9,954 nt of DNA, from contig CAJOOV010000275.1 of assembly GCA_905236265.1 (NCBI GenBank), positions 1 through 9,954 on the forward strand, written 5' to 3'. How positions within the stretch are numbered: position 1 is the first letter of the stretch; each line of letters starts with the position of its first letter. Below are positions 1 through 6,206 of the stretch, in pieces. The notes below the pieces were generated by a model. That model had not been told where the DNA came from. It made no database searches and worked only from the letters and a program-made list of their open reading frames with translations. Source of the DNA: an uncultured Oscillospiraceae bacterium (GTDB lineage: Bacteria; Bacillota; Clostridia; Oscillospirales; Oscillospiraceae). The translations under genes were made by a program, and so were the position numbers.

Positions 1-847
1 CCTGCCACCCTGCGGCAAAGTCCTCCAGCGCCCCAAGCTGCGCCGGGTCAATCAGGATCTCCGCCCCGGCGCTTCTGGGAATGGCGTTGTCCTTACCCCC
101 GCCGGAGAGGGCGATCAGCCGGAAGGGCAGCGCCTTTTCCAGCGCCCACAGCAGCCGCCCCAGCAGGACGACGGCGCTGGCTCTGCCCTTGTGAATCTCC
201 GCCCCGGAGTGTCCCCCGGTGAGCCCCTCCACGCTGAGGGTCACGGCAAGACCGGAGGCGCTTTCCCGTGCAAGGGGCAGACAGCAGTCCGCCGTCAGTC
301 CCCCGGCGCAGCTTACCAGCAGAAAGCCCTCCTCCTCGGAGTCCAGATTCACCATGGTTCTGCCCTGCAGCACAGAGCAGTCCAGCGCCGCAGCCCCCAG
401 CATTCCCACCTCCTCGTCGGCGGTGATGACCACCTCCAGCGGGGGATGGGGGATGTCGCTGCTGTCCAGCAGGGCAAGGGCATAGGCCACGGCAATGCCG
501 TCGTCACCCCCCAGCGTGGTGCCCTCGGCGGTGAGATACCCGTCCTCCACCCTGAGCCGGAGACCGTCGGTGAGAAAATCAATGTCGCACCCCGGCTCCT
601 TTTCACAGACCATATCCATGTGCCCCTGCAAAATCACCGGGGCGGATTGCTCATAGCCGGGGGTGCCGGGGGCAAAGATCACCACATTGTCCGCCCCGTC
701 CCGCACATAGGGGAGGCTGCGCTCTCTGGCAAAGTCCGCCAGAAAGGCGCTGATCTGCCCCGTGTGGAAGGAGCCGTGGGGGATGGCGCACAGGCGCTCA
801 AACCAATGGAGTACATTTTCGGGCTGATAGCCCTTTAACACTGACAT
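1..847 (-). CDS. pepD: Aminoacyl-histidine dipeptidase (PepD, M20 metallopeptidase), 3' end beyond window
   Basis: Partial gene; the first 282 codons are present and the reading frame is open to the window edge, so about the last 40% is missing (family members are usually near 480 aa). The translation starts MSVLKGYQPENVLHWFERLC. Seen in sequence: the M20 zinc-site signature QGHMDMV (residues 74-80, H76 and D78), GGDDGIAVAYA (113-122) with the bridging Asp, the DEEVGM block (144-149) with the general-base Glu, LDSEE (168-172), GGHSG (211-215) and a GGxxxNAIPR-type block near 249-258. These are the PepD/carnosinase-like signatures; the family is a cytoplasmic di-zinc enzyme that cleaves Xaa-His and other dipeptides for amino acid scavenging. 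The start at 847 has AAGGAAG about 7 bases upstream. No dedicated promoter is obvious directly upstream; transcription may come from the minus promoter at 1031-1059 through the structured RNA. GC is high (42 of 60 bases at 361-420). Confidence 0.93.
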   Translation of the reverse strand, partial: MSVLKGYQPENVLHWFERLCAIPHGSFHTGQISAFLADFARERSLPYVRDGADNVVIFAPGTPGYEQSAPVILQGHMDMVCEKEPGCDIDFLTDGLRLRVEDGYLTAEGTTLGGDDGIAVAYALALLDSSDIPHPPLEVVITADEEVGMLGAAALDCSVLQGRTMVNLDSEEEGFLLVSCAGGLTADCCLPLARESASGLAVTLSVEGLTGGHSGAEIHKGRASAVVLLGRLLWALEKALPFRLIALSGGGKDNAIPRSAGAEILIDPAQLGALEDFAAGWQ

Positions 848-889
848 AGGTACACTTCCTTTTTCCCCGCTGCAAATTGCGAAAAAACC

Positions 890-918
890 TTGCAAATGTA
901 ACGGGCTGTGTATATAAT
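890..918 (+). promoter_or_regulatory. Sigma-A-type promoter, rightward
   Basis: TTGCAA at 890-895, a 17-bp spacer, and TATAAT at 913-918. The predicted start is near 925. The transcript would cross the 940-1024 fold, reach the terminator at 1141-1182 and, if that is read through, continue to the surface-protein gene at 1265. It runs opposite to, and overlaps, any transcript from the minus promoter at 1031-1059. No other promoter was found between 1182 and 1265, which makes this the best candidate for the surface-protein gene. Prediction by eye from the two hexamers. Confidence 0.55.
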
Positions 919-928
919 GAAAAGCGGG

Positions 929-1024
929 AAAACAAAATAGTGCGACAGCCGCCGGGTGCGCCAACACCCTGCGGCCTATGCAGGTGATAGCCCCACCATA
1001 CATAACGGCAAAGCCGCATCGCAC
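929..1024 (-). ncRNA. Candidate structured RNA with four-way junction
   Basis: Bases 940-945 and 1019-1024 pair perfectly (GTGCGA/TCGCAC) and close a junction holding three hairpins: 948-952 with 971-975 plus 954-958 with 965-969 (10 pairs, one mismatch, 6-base loop); 977-980 with 1001-1004 plus 983-986 with 994-997 (8 pairs around a small internal loop); and 1006-1009 with 1013-1016 (4 pairs, 3-base loop). I assign the minus strand because a TTGTAA/TATAAT promoter (1031-1059) places the start on the first base of the closing stem, and because the closing stem is followed on that strand by a T-rich run (937-929) like a terminator tail. It is not a tRNA (no T-loop sequence), and no SRP, tmRNA or RNase P core motif is seen. 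It could be a stand-alone small RNA or a 5' leader of the dipeptidase gene 82 bases further on. The family is not recognised. Confidence 0.5.
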
Positions 1025-1030
1025 ACGGAT

Positions 1031-1059
1031 ATTATAAGAGCATTTCCCCCTTTTTACAA
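1031..1059 (-). promoter_or_regulatory. Sigma-A-type promoter, leftward, for the structured RNA and perhaps pepD
   Basis: On the minus strand, TTGTAA (1059-1054), a 17-bp spacer and TATAAT (1036-1031). The usual 6-8 base distance from the -10 box puts the start at about 1024, the first base of the GTGCGA closing stem of the RNA candidate. This coincidence supports both calls. Confidence 0.55.
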
Positions 1060-1140
1060 GGGCGAAAGCGCACTTGCAGTATTCCGTGACGTGAGAGCAG
1101 CTTCTGCCCTTATTTGCGTTGCCTTTGCCTTGTGCGTCAG

Positions 1141-1182
1141 GCGCTGTGTATGGGTTTTAAACCTGCACAGCGCTTTTTGTTT
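1141..1182 (+). terminator. Intrinsic terminator, possible attenuator, upstream of the surface-protein gene
   Basis: GCGCTGTG (1141-1148) pairs perfectly with CACAGCGC (1166-1173), and an inner GGT/ACC pairing is possible. It is followed by TTTTTGTTTT. The opposite strand has no T-run after the stem, so it acts rightward. It ends a transcript from 890-918 after about 255 bases, or works as an attenuator for the gene starting at 1265. Confidence 0.75.
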
Positions 1183-1264
1183 TCTCCCTCGGCCGCCGGG
1201 GCGGAAGTCCCGGCTGGTCGGCGGGAGGGACAGGAGCAAAACAATCATACAGGGAGGATTTTTT

Positions 1265-3271
1265 ATGAGAAACACAGTAAAAAAGTCACTGGAACTGCTC
1301 TTAGCGGCAGTCTTGTGTATTGCGGCATTTCCTGTTGGGGCTTATGCGGCGGAAGCAGAGGACATGCCGCAGGCCGCTGTGAACCCGCAGGCGTATGAGG
1401 AAAAGACCGGGTACGAGGAGGAAGAACAGGTATCCGACGGCGCATTATACGCAAACGAGATGGAGACTTATGAAGAAGACGGCATTCAGTATTATAAAAT
1501 CGAGGTCAACTCGGGCGAGGATACCTATTTTGACATTTCTCCGGATGAGGACGGAGTATATACCTTCTACGGAATGTCCGATGTGGATTCCTACGGCTGG
1601 CTGCGGGATACGGATATGAATGATATTGCCGGAGATGACGGCTATGAAAAAGAAGAAGAGTTTAAATACACGGCATTTTTAAAAGCGGGTGAAACATATT
1701 ACTGCGGAGTGGGCATGTATGACGAGGACACAACCGCAATGGTCACCCTTGCCGCCAAAGAGGTTGAGACACAGGGAAGCTGCGGAAACAATATGCAGTG
1801 GACTTATGACCCGTATGAAGAGACGCTGTACATTGAGGGCAGCGGAGAGATGGAGGAGCATCCGTGGACAGAACACCTCTCTGAGTTGATTCGTGGGGTT
1901 TATGTCGGGGACGGAATCAAGGACATTGGTGATGAGGCATTCTTTGCCTGCTCAAATCTGGAGCAGGTCAGTCTGCCTGAGTCACTCTCCGTGATTGGCT
2001 GGAACGCATTTGGCTATTGCGCCAGTCTGGATGAGATTGAAATACCGGAGAGTGTCTATGAAATCGGGGCACGGGCATTCTATGAAACACCCTGGCTGAA
2101 AAAACAGGGGGATTTTGCGCTGGTGAATGATATTTTGATTGCATATCAGGGTGAGAAGTCAGTCATCACTATTCCCGAAAATGTATGGACGATCGGAACC
2201 GGCGCATTTTGGGGAAATGATACGCTGACCAGCGTGACCATTCCATACGGGTTGGAGTTCATTGATGGCTATGCTTTCTTTGACTGCACGAGGTTGAAAA
2301 GCGTAACGATACCCCAAAGCGTGGCCCACATCGGAGGGGAGGCGTTTTCGTGGTATGATGAAGAGCGTGATGAAACGAAGGCACTGAGTAACCTGACCAT
2401 CAGCGGATACCGCGGCACTGAGGCGCAGGAGTTCGCACAGTATTACCAGATAAAGTTTAAAGAGCTTTTTGAACATGCTACTCCGGCAATTTCCAAACTG
2501 GAAAACGTGAACGGCGGCATCAAGCTGACGTGGGGCAAGGTCTCCGGCGCTGCCAAGTACCGTGTTTTCGTGAAAAACGGCAGCGGCTGGACAAAGCTGA
2601 CGGACACAGCCTCCACCTCTTACACATGGAAGGGCGGAAAATCCGGTTCAAAGTATACCTTTACCGTCCGCTGCATCAGCGCAGACGGCAAGAGCTATAC
2701 CAGCGGCTATAATACCACCGGAAAGACCATCACCTATGTAGCCGCCCCCGCCCTCTCCAAGCTGGAAAACGTCAACGGCGGCATCAAACTGACATGGGGC
2801 AAGGTCTCCGGTGCAGCCAAATACCGTGTCTTCGTGAAAAACGGCAGCAGCTGGGTCAGGCTGACGGACACCACCTCCACCTCCTTCACATGGAACAAGG
2901 CAGTCAGCGGCAAGAGCTACACCTTCACTGTCCGGTGCCTGTCCAAGGACGGCAAGAGCTACACCAGCGGCTACAATACTGCGGGCAAGAGCATCAAATA
3001 CATTGCCGCCCCTGTCCTCACCGGGGCAAAAAGCGTCAGCTCCGGCATTCAGGTGACATGGAAGAAGTCGGCAGGCGCAGCCAAGTACCGCATCTACCGG
3101 AAGATTGGCAGCGGAAGCTGGCAGAGGGTGGGGGACACCACCGGGGTGAGCTTTGTGGACAAGACGGCGAAGAAGGGCGTGAAATACACCTACACCGTGC
3201 GCTGCATCACCTCAAACGGCAAGGCATACACCAGCGGCTTCAATACCACAGGAAAAACCGTAAAACGGTAA
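1265..3271 (+). CDS. Secreted BspA-like leucine-rich-repeat protein with three FN3-like repeats
   Basis: 668 aa. The start at 1265 is chosen because AGGGAGG (1251-1257) lies 7 bases upstream and a classical signal peptide follows at once: basic MRNTVKK, a hydrophobic core at about residues 9-25, and likely cleavage after AYA (residue 28). An acidic, Tyr-rich segment (about 29-170) follows. Residues about 209-390 carry LRR_5/BspA-type repeats (patterns such as IGDEAFFACSNLEQVSLPES and IPYGLEFIDGYAFFDC). Residues 405-668 are three FN3-like repeats of exactly 88 residues. LRR_5 proteins of this kind are surface or secreted adhesion and binding proteins in anaerobes; the ligand is unknown. No LPxTG motif, SLH domain or C-terminal membrane segment is seen, and the protein ends TGKTVKR, so it is probably released or held non-covalently. 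The LRR part is less GC-rich than the neighbouring genes. The gene stands alone between terminators. Confidence 0.88.
   Translation: MRNTVKKSLELLLAAVLCIAAFPVGAYAAEAEDMPQAAVNPQAYEEKTGYEEEEQVSDGALYANEMETYEEDGIQYYKIEVNSGEDTYFDISPDEDGVYTFYGMSDVDSYGWLRDTDMNDIAGDDGYEKEEEFKYTAFLKAGETYYCGVGMYDEDTTAMVTLAAKEVETQGSCGNNMQWTYDPYEETLYIEGSGEMEEHPWTEHLSELIRGVYVGDGIKDIGDEAFFACSNLEQVSLPESLSVIGWNAFGYCASLDEIEIPESVYEIGARAFYETPWLKKQGDFALVNDILIAYQGEKSVITIPENVWTIGTGAFWGNDTLTSVTIPYGLEFIDGYAFFDCTRLKSVTIPQSVAHIGGEAFSWYDEERDETKALSNLTISGYRGTEAQEFAQYYQIKFKELFEHATPAISKLENVNGGIKLTWGKVSGAAKYRVFVKNGSGWTKLTDTASTSYTWKGGKSGSKYTFTVRCISADGKSYTSGYNTTGKTITYVAAPALSKLENVNGGIKLTWGKVSGAAKYRVFVKNGSSWVRLTDTTSTSFTWNKAVSGKSYTFTVRCLSKDGKSYTSGYNTAGKSIKYIAAPVLTGAKSVSSGIQVTWKKSAGAAKYRIYRKIGSGSWQRVGDTTGVSFVDKTAKKGVKYTYTVRCITSNGKAYTSGFNTTGKTVKR
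2477..3268 (+). repeat. Three in-frame 264-bp tandem repeats encoding FN3-like modules
   Basis: Units begin at 2477, 2741 and 3005, each starting with Ala-(Thr/Ala)-Pro and each exactly 88 codons. Units 1 and 2 are nearly identical in protein (shared SKLENVNGGIKLTW and GKVSGAAKYRVFVKNGS) but differ at several synonymous third positions. Unit 3 is more diverged but keeps GAAKYR, YTVRC and the final YTSGxNTTGKT-type ending. This suggests duplication followed by selection on protein sequence. Confidence 0.92.
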
Positions 3272-3278
3272 ACAAAAT

Positions 3279-3309
3279 CCGCCGCCCGAAAGGGCGGCGG
3301 GCATTTTTT
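3279..3309. terminator. Bidirectional intrinsic terminator between convergent genes
   Basis: CCGCCGCCC (3279-3287), a GAAA tetraloop, and GGGCGGCGG (3292-3300) form a 9-bp perfect GC stem. On the plus strand it is followed by GCATTTTTTAA and on the minus strand by ATTTTGTTT, so it can end both the surface-protein transcript (stop at 3271) and the leftward operon (stop at 3308). Confidence 0.93.
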
Positions 3310-4024
3310 AACAGCACAAAACAGGATAGAAGCAGAAGCTCCTTCCGGTACACATGGACAGGCACAGGCTGGCATAGCACAGATACTGATATGCCCCGCC
3401 GCCGCAGAAGTCCATTCCCGTGGACTGGTACCGCTGGCCGCCCTGCTGGATGCGCTGGAAGGCGAGCTGGTATTCCAGATTGTTTGGCTCTAACTGCACC
3501 GCCCGCTGAAGCTGCTGCAGGGCGAGAATCTTGTTGCCCAGTCCTGCGTTGGCAGACCCGGCGAGATAGTACCACCGGGCGCCCCGCTCCCGCTGCTCCA
3601 TGCGCATCAGCACGGCGAGGGCATCCTGATAGCTCCCGGACTGGATGAAGTGGAGCGCCGCCTGCAGGTCGGGGGAGTCCTCATAGCTCTGGCGGGTGGT
3701 ATACTGCTGCTGTCCGGCGGAGAAGGGGCCGGAGCCGAAGGGGTTCCCATACGCCCCGCCGAAGCCGAAGGGATCGGCGTAGGTATAGGCGCTGCCGCTG
3801 TTGTCCGCCTGCTGGCGGTACTGCTGATACTGCTGCTGGTATTTGGAGGGGTTGTTGATCTGGTCATAGGCGGAGTTGATCTCGTTCATCCGCCGTGCCG
3901 CCTCCGGGTCGTTGGGATGCAGATCAGGGTGATACTCCTTGGCAAGGCGGCGGTAGGCTTTTTTGATCTCGTCGGGAGAGGCGTCCGGAGACACCCCCAG
4001 CACCGCATAGGGGTCTTGTATCAT
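3308..4024 (-). CDS. J-domain (DnaJ-like) protein with TPR-like region and Cys-rich tail
   Basis: 238 aa. An N-terminal J domain (residues about 4-62: DPYAVLGVSPDASPDEIKKA, then AKEYHPDLHP) contains the HPD motif at 32-34, which stimulates Hsp70 ATPase activity in this family. A Gln/Gly/Tyr-rich linker (about 62-115) follows, then two TPR-like helical pairs (about 118-183, including ALQQLQRAVQLEPNN). The last 32 residues hold seven cysteines (207, 216, 221, 225, 231, 237, 238). The zinc-finger and C-terminal substrate domains of true DnaJ are absent, so this is a specialised class C type co-chaperone and not the housekeeping dnaJ. Its start overlaps the stop of the upstream gene by ATGA, and AAGGAGGAG lies just upstream inside that gene, so translation is probably coupled. 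It is the last gene of a three-gene operon. A DnaK partner is inferred; the client is unknown. Confidence 0.9.
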   Translation of the reverse strand: MIQDPYAVLGVSPDASPDEIKKAYRRLAKEYHPDLHPNDPEAARRMNEINSAYDQINNPSKYQQQYQQYRQQADNSGSAYTYADPFGFGGAYGNPFGSGPFSAGQQQYTTRQSYEDSPDLQAALHFIQSGSYQDALAVLMRMEQRERGARWYYLAGSANAGLGNKILALQQLQRAVQLEPNNLEYQLAFQRIQQGGQRYQSTGMDFCGGGAYQYLCYASLCLSMCTGRSFCFYPVLCC

Positions 4025-4860
4025 GAGGACTGCTCCTCCTTTTTGAGGGATTTTTGTTTCTCATTGGCGTAGCGCACCCACACCCCGGAGTAGAGGATAT
4101 TCCGCAGCAGGGGGAGATCCTGTTCCAGAGGCAGGCGCTCAAAGGCGTCGGCGGCGTCTCCGATGAGCATGGTCAGCACGGGAAAGGCGTCCAGCGCCCC
4201 ATGCTGCGCCTCGAATGCGGAGACGGGATTGTAACGCCTCTTTTTCTGATCCTCCGCCTTGTCCAGCACGGCGTCCATCAGATAGATAAACTGTCCCAGC
4301 CTGTTTCCGAACAGCCGCAGGGTGTCCCCCCAGCGATCCTCCCGCCAGACAAACAGCTCCTCCATCAGCGCCCCGAAGCACTGGCAGCAGCGGTCAAGGT
4401 CGGCGCTGTGGGAGCGCTCCAAGCCGGACAGCGCCTGCAGGGAGTCCTCTATCGCCTGACACTGCCGGGGCAGCGCCTCACGGATTGGGCCAAGCCGCCC
4501 TTCCAGTGCCTTTGCCCCCGCCAGACGGGGCAGGCTTCTCTCGTCCTGCCAGTCGTCCAGACATTTGTAGTACGCCAGCGCCACATTCAAATCTGCGGCG
4601 TACTCCGTGACGGCGCTCTGGGTGAAGGCACGGCGGCGGGCTGGATGGGGGATGCAGCGGCCTGTCCCGGCATGGCGCTCCGGCTCGTAGAGGGATTCCA
4701 GCAGCAGCACCAGAAAGGTCATGTCATAGGTCAGCCCCAGCCTCGCCGCCTGACCGTGGCGCTGTCCGATGGAGCGGCAAAGCCCGCAGTAGGCGCTGCG
4801 GTAGCGCTGCAGCAGTGCCTCCGTCAGGGTGGACTGATCTGCCGTGACGTATCCGAACAT
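4021..4860 (-). CDS. DUF5685-like all-alpha protein of unknown function
   Basis: 279 aa; recognised from memory as resembling DUF5685 by its start MFGYVTADQS and the YCGLCRSIG (24-32) ... YDMTFLVLLLESLY (45-58) pattern. No signal peptide or clear membrane span; predicted mostly helical and cytoplasmic. Cysteines include C25xxC28 and a cluster at 158, 159 and 161. Two Asp-rich helices stand out: LDDWQDE (101-107) and NRLGQFIYLMDAVLDKAED (186-204), which recall, without proving, the two Asp-rich motifs of class I isoprenoid synthases. The start lies only 3 bp after the alcohol dehydrogenase stop and I see no good ribosome site in front of it, so expression probably depends on coupling to the upstream gene. 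Its stop overlaps the start of the J-domain gene, suggesting that the two proteins are made together. The function is not known. Confidence 0.82.
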   Translation of the reverse strand: MFGYVTADQSTLTEALLQRYRSAYCGLCRSIGQRHGQAARLGLTYDMTFLVLLLESLYEPERHAGTGRCIPHPARRRAFTQSAVTEYAADLNVALAYYKCLDDWQDERSLPRLAGAKALEGRLGPIREALPRQCQAIEDSLQALSGLERSHSADLDRCCQCFGALMEELFVWREDRWGDTLRLFGNRLGQFIYLMDAVLDKAEDQKKRRYNPVSAFEAQHGALDAFPVLTMLIGDAADAFERLPLEQDLPLLRNILYSGVWVRYANEKQKSLKKEEQSS

Positions 4861-4863
4861 GGC

Positions 4864-6045
4864 TCAGCGGTTGGCACTGCGGTAGATTTCCTCCATGTCC
4901 CCCTCATCAATGGGACGGAAGACACCCACCCGCCTGCTGCCGTGGTAGGAGCAGCGCTGCGCCAACTCGGCAAGGGTCTCTTCGCTGACCACGCCGATTT
5001 CCGGCACATGGGAGAAGCAGGTTGGCATACCCAGACTGGCAAAGTAGGCCTCAAAGCGGTCAATGGTCTGCTGTGCGGCAATGCCGTCGTCCGCCTCCGT
5101 CACGCCCAGCACCCGCCTGCCCAGATTGGCAAAGCGGTTCAGGTCAGTATCGCAGACAAAGCGTGCCCAGCCTGCCCACATGACGCTGAGGCTTGCGCCG
5201 TGGGCGATGTCGTATTTGGCAGAGAGAACGTGGCCAAGCTGATGCACGGAGAAATCCTTGGTGTGTCCCAGCCCGGTGAGGTCATTGTGGGACAGAGAGC
5301 CGCACCACATAATCTCGCTGCGGGCCTGATAGCTGTCCGGCTGCGCCAGAGCGGCTCGCCCTGCGTCCATCACGTCCCGGAGCAGCGCCTCGGCAATGGC
5401 ATCGGTAATGCCGTCCCCGTCCGTGTCGGAGAAGTAGCGGTCAAGGGTGTGCATCATAATATCCGTCACGCCGCAGGCGGTCTGGTAGGGGGGCAGGGTA
5501 TAGGTCAGCTCCGGGTCCATAATGGCAAAGAGGGGACGGTTAAAGTCGGTGTTTACGCCCCGCTTTACTCCGGTCTCCTCATTGGTCAGGACGCTGGAAT
5601 TGCTCATCTCGCTGCCTGCTGCGGCAATGGTCAGCACGCTTGCCATGGGCATCTGAGCCGTGACTGTCCGCTTCCCCTCGTAAAAATCCCAGATGGGGCT
5701 GCCGCAGGTGAGGCCGTGGGACACTGCCTTCATGGTGTCCAGCACCGAGCCGCCCCCCACCGCCAGCAGGAAATCAATGCCCTTGTCCTGATACCGGTCT
5801 GCCAGCGCCTGAGCCAGCGCCAGCCGGGGGTTGGGCTGTACGCCGCCCTCGCATACATAGTCCAGCCCGGCGGCCTGCAGTGAATCCGTCACCCGCTTCA
5901 GGGTGCCGTTTCTCACGGCGCTGCCGCCGCCGTAAATCACCAGAACACGGCTGCCGCCATGCTCTTTGACGTGCCTGCCCACCTGATCGGTGGTTTTCGC
6001 ACCGAAAATAATCTTCGTGGGCGCATAATAGGTAAAGGCGTTCAT
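4864..6045 (-). CDS. Iron-containing alcohol dehydrogenase, YqhD/butanol dehydrogenase type
   Basis: 393 aa, matching the usual length (about 385-390). The family reduces aldehydes such as butyraldehyde to alcohols with NAD(P)H in the cytoplasm. Seen: YGGGS (38-42), AVGGGSVLDTMK (95-106) for the dinucleotide site, AAGSEMSNSSVL (142-153), DPELTYTLPPYQ (177-188), and the four metal ligands expected for this family, D195 and H199 in GVTDIMMHT, H268 in SVHQLGH and H282 in DIAHG. The start at 6045 follows GAAGGAG by 8 bases and is the one that matches the family (MNAFTYYAPTKIIFG). A longer open frame to 6300 is rejected because it would cross the promoters and the argS start. It is the first gene of the operon with the DUF5685-like and J-domain genes. 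A role as a fermentative electron sink or in aldehyde detoxification is inferred; the exact substrate is not readable. Confidence 0.94.
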   Translation of the reverse strand: MNAFTYYAPTKIIFGAKTTDQVGRHVKEHGGSRVLVIYGGGSAVRNGTLKRVTDSLQAAGLDYVCEGGVQPNPRLALAQALADRYQDKGIDFLLAVGGGSVLDTMKAVSHGLTCGSPIWDFYEGKRTVTAQMPMASVLTIAAAGSEMSNSSVLTNEETGVKRGVNTDFNRPLFAIMDPELTYTLPPYQTACGVTDIMMHTLDRYFSDTDGDGITDAIAEALLRDVMDAGRAALAQPDSYQARSEIMWCGSLSHNDLTGLGHTKDFSVHQLGHVLSAKYDIAHGASLSVMWAGWARFVCDTDLNRFANLGRRVLGVTEADDGIAAQQTIDRFEAYFASLGMPTCFSHVPEIGVVSEETLAELAQRCSYHGSRRVGVFRPIDEGDMEEIYRSANR

Positions 6046-6073
6046 TCGACCAACTCCTTCTTTCGCTGCTATG

Positions 6074-6101
6074 ATTATACCCAAATGGGCGGAAATTGCA
6101 A
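6074..6101 (-). promoter_or_regulatory. Promoter of the alcohol dehydrogenase operon
   Basis: On the minus strand, TTGCAA (6101-6096), a 16-bp spacer and TATAAT (6079-6074). The predicted start near 6067 gives a leader of about 22 bases that carries the GAAGGAG ribosome site. Confidence 0.7.
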
Positions 6102-6114
6102 CTGATTGATGCAG

Positions 6115-6129
6115 GTTTTGCGGCAAAAC
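6115..6129. promoter_or_regulatory. 15-bp perfect palindrome between divergent promoters, candidate operator
   Basis: GTTTTGC-G-GCAAAAC, a 7-1-7 inverted repeat. It lies 13 bp outside the -35 box of the leftward promoter and 10 bp outside that of the rightward argS promoter. Its position suits a dimeric regulator acting on one or both. The sequence does not match the Rex-type TTAACAA box I would expect for a redox-controlled alcohol dehydrogenase. The regulator is unknown. Confidence 0.45.
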
Positions 6130-6139
6130 GTGGTAGACA

Positions 6140-6168
6140 TTGACATAACTGGCTGTTTCGGTTATACT
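6140..6168 (+). promoter_or_regulatory. argS promoter
   Basis: Perfect TTGACA (6140-6145), a 17-bp spacer and TATACT (6163-6168). The predicted start near 6175 leaves a leader of only about 32 bases, too short for a T-box, so this synthetase gene is not under T-box control from this promoter. Confidence 0.85.
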
Positions 6169-6206
6169 GTAGCATGGATTTATGAATAAATTGTGAGGAA
6201 TTCCCA

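Larger units (their letters stand above)
1025..1264 (+). other. Non-coding stretch between the RNA candidate and the surface-protein gene
   Basis: No protein gene with a ribosome site is seen here. The frame of the downstream gene is open back to an ATG at 956, but that part crosses the RNA fold and a terminator and lacks a signal peptide, so it is taken as untranslated. Partial pairings are visible (AAGGGC at 1058-1063 with GCCCTT at 1106-1111; CACGGA at 1024-1029 with TCCGTG at 1083-1088), and GCCGGG (1195-1200) can pair with CCCGGC (1209-1214). Together they suggest a folded leader. No known riboswitch was recognised. Confidence 0.4.

Noticed and set aside
191..838. A 215-codon plus-strand frame opposite the dipeptidase
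   Set aside because: The minus strand encodes a clear M20 peptidase with its catalytic motifs throughout this stretch; the plus frame is its shadow.
940..1024. tRNA or tRNA-like gene, suggested by the cloverleaf-like fold
   Set aside because: No T-loop sequence, no 7-bp acceptor stem and no 7-base anticodon loop with the usual flanking bases; stem lengths do not fit a tRNA.
956..1264. N-terminal extension of the surface protein to an ATG at 956
   Set aside because: It would put 103 residues before a textbook signal peptide, cross the RNA fold and a strong terminator, and has no ribosome site; the start at 1265 has a good one.
2794..3648. A 284-codon plus-strand frame crossing the FN3 repeats and the terminator
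   Set aside because: An out-of-frame shadow of the repeats that continues through a strong bidirectional terminator and antisense to the J-domain gene.
4054..5883. A 609-codon open frame on the plus strand
   Set aside because: It lies antisense to the well-supported DUF5685 and alcohol dehydrogenase genes, shows no recognisable domain and has no credible ribosome site; long antisense frames are expected in GC-rich coding DNA.
6168..6206. T-box leader for argS
   Set aside because: The leader from the consensus promoter is only about 32 bases and has no T-box sequence or terminator.
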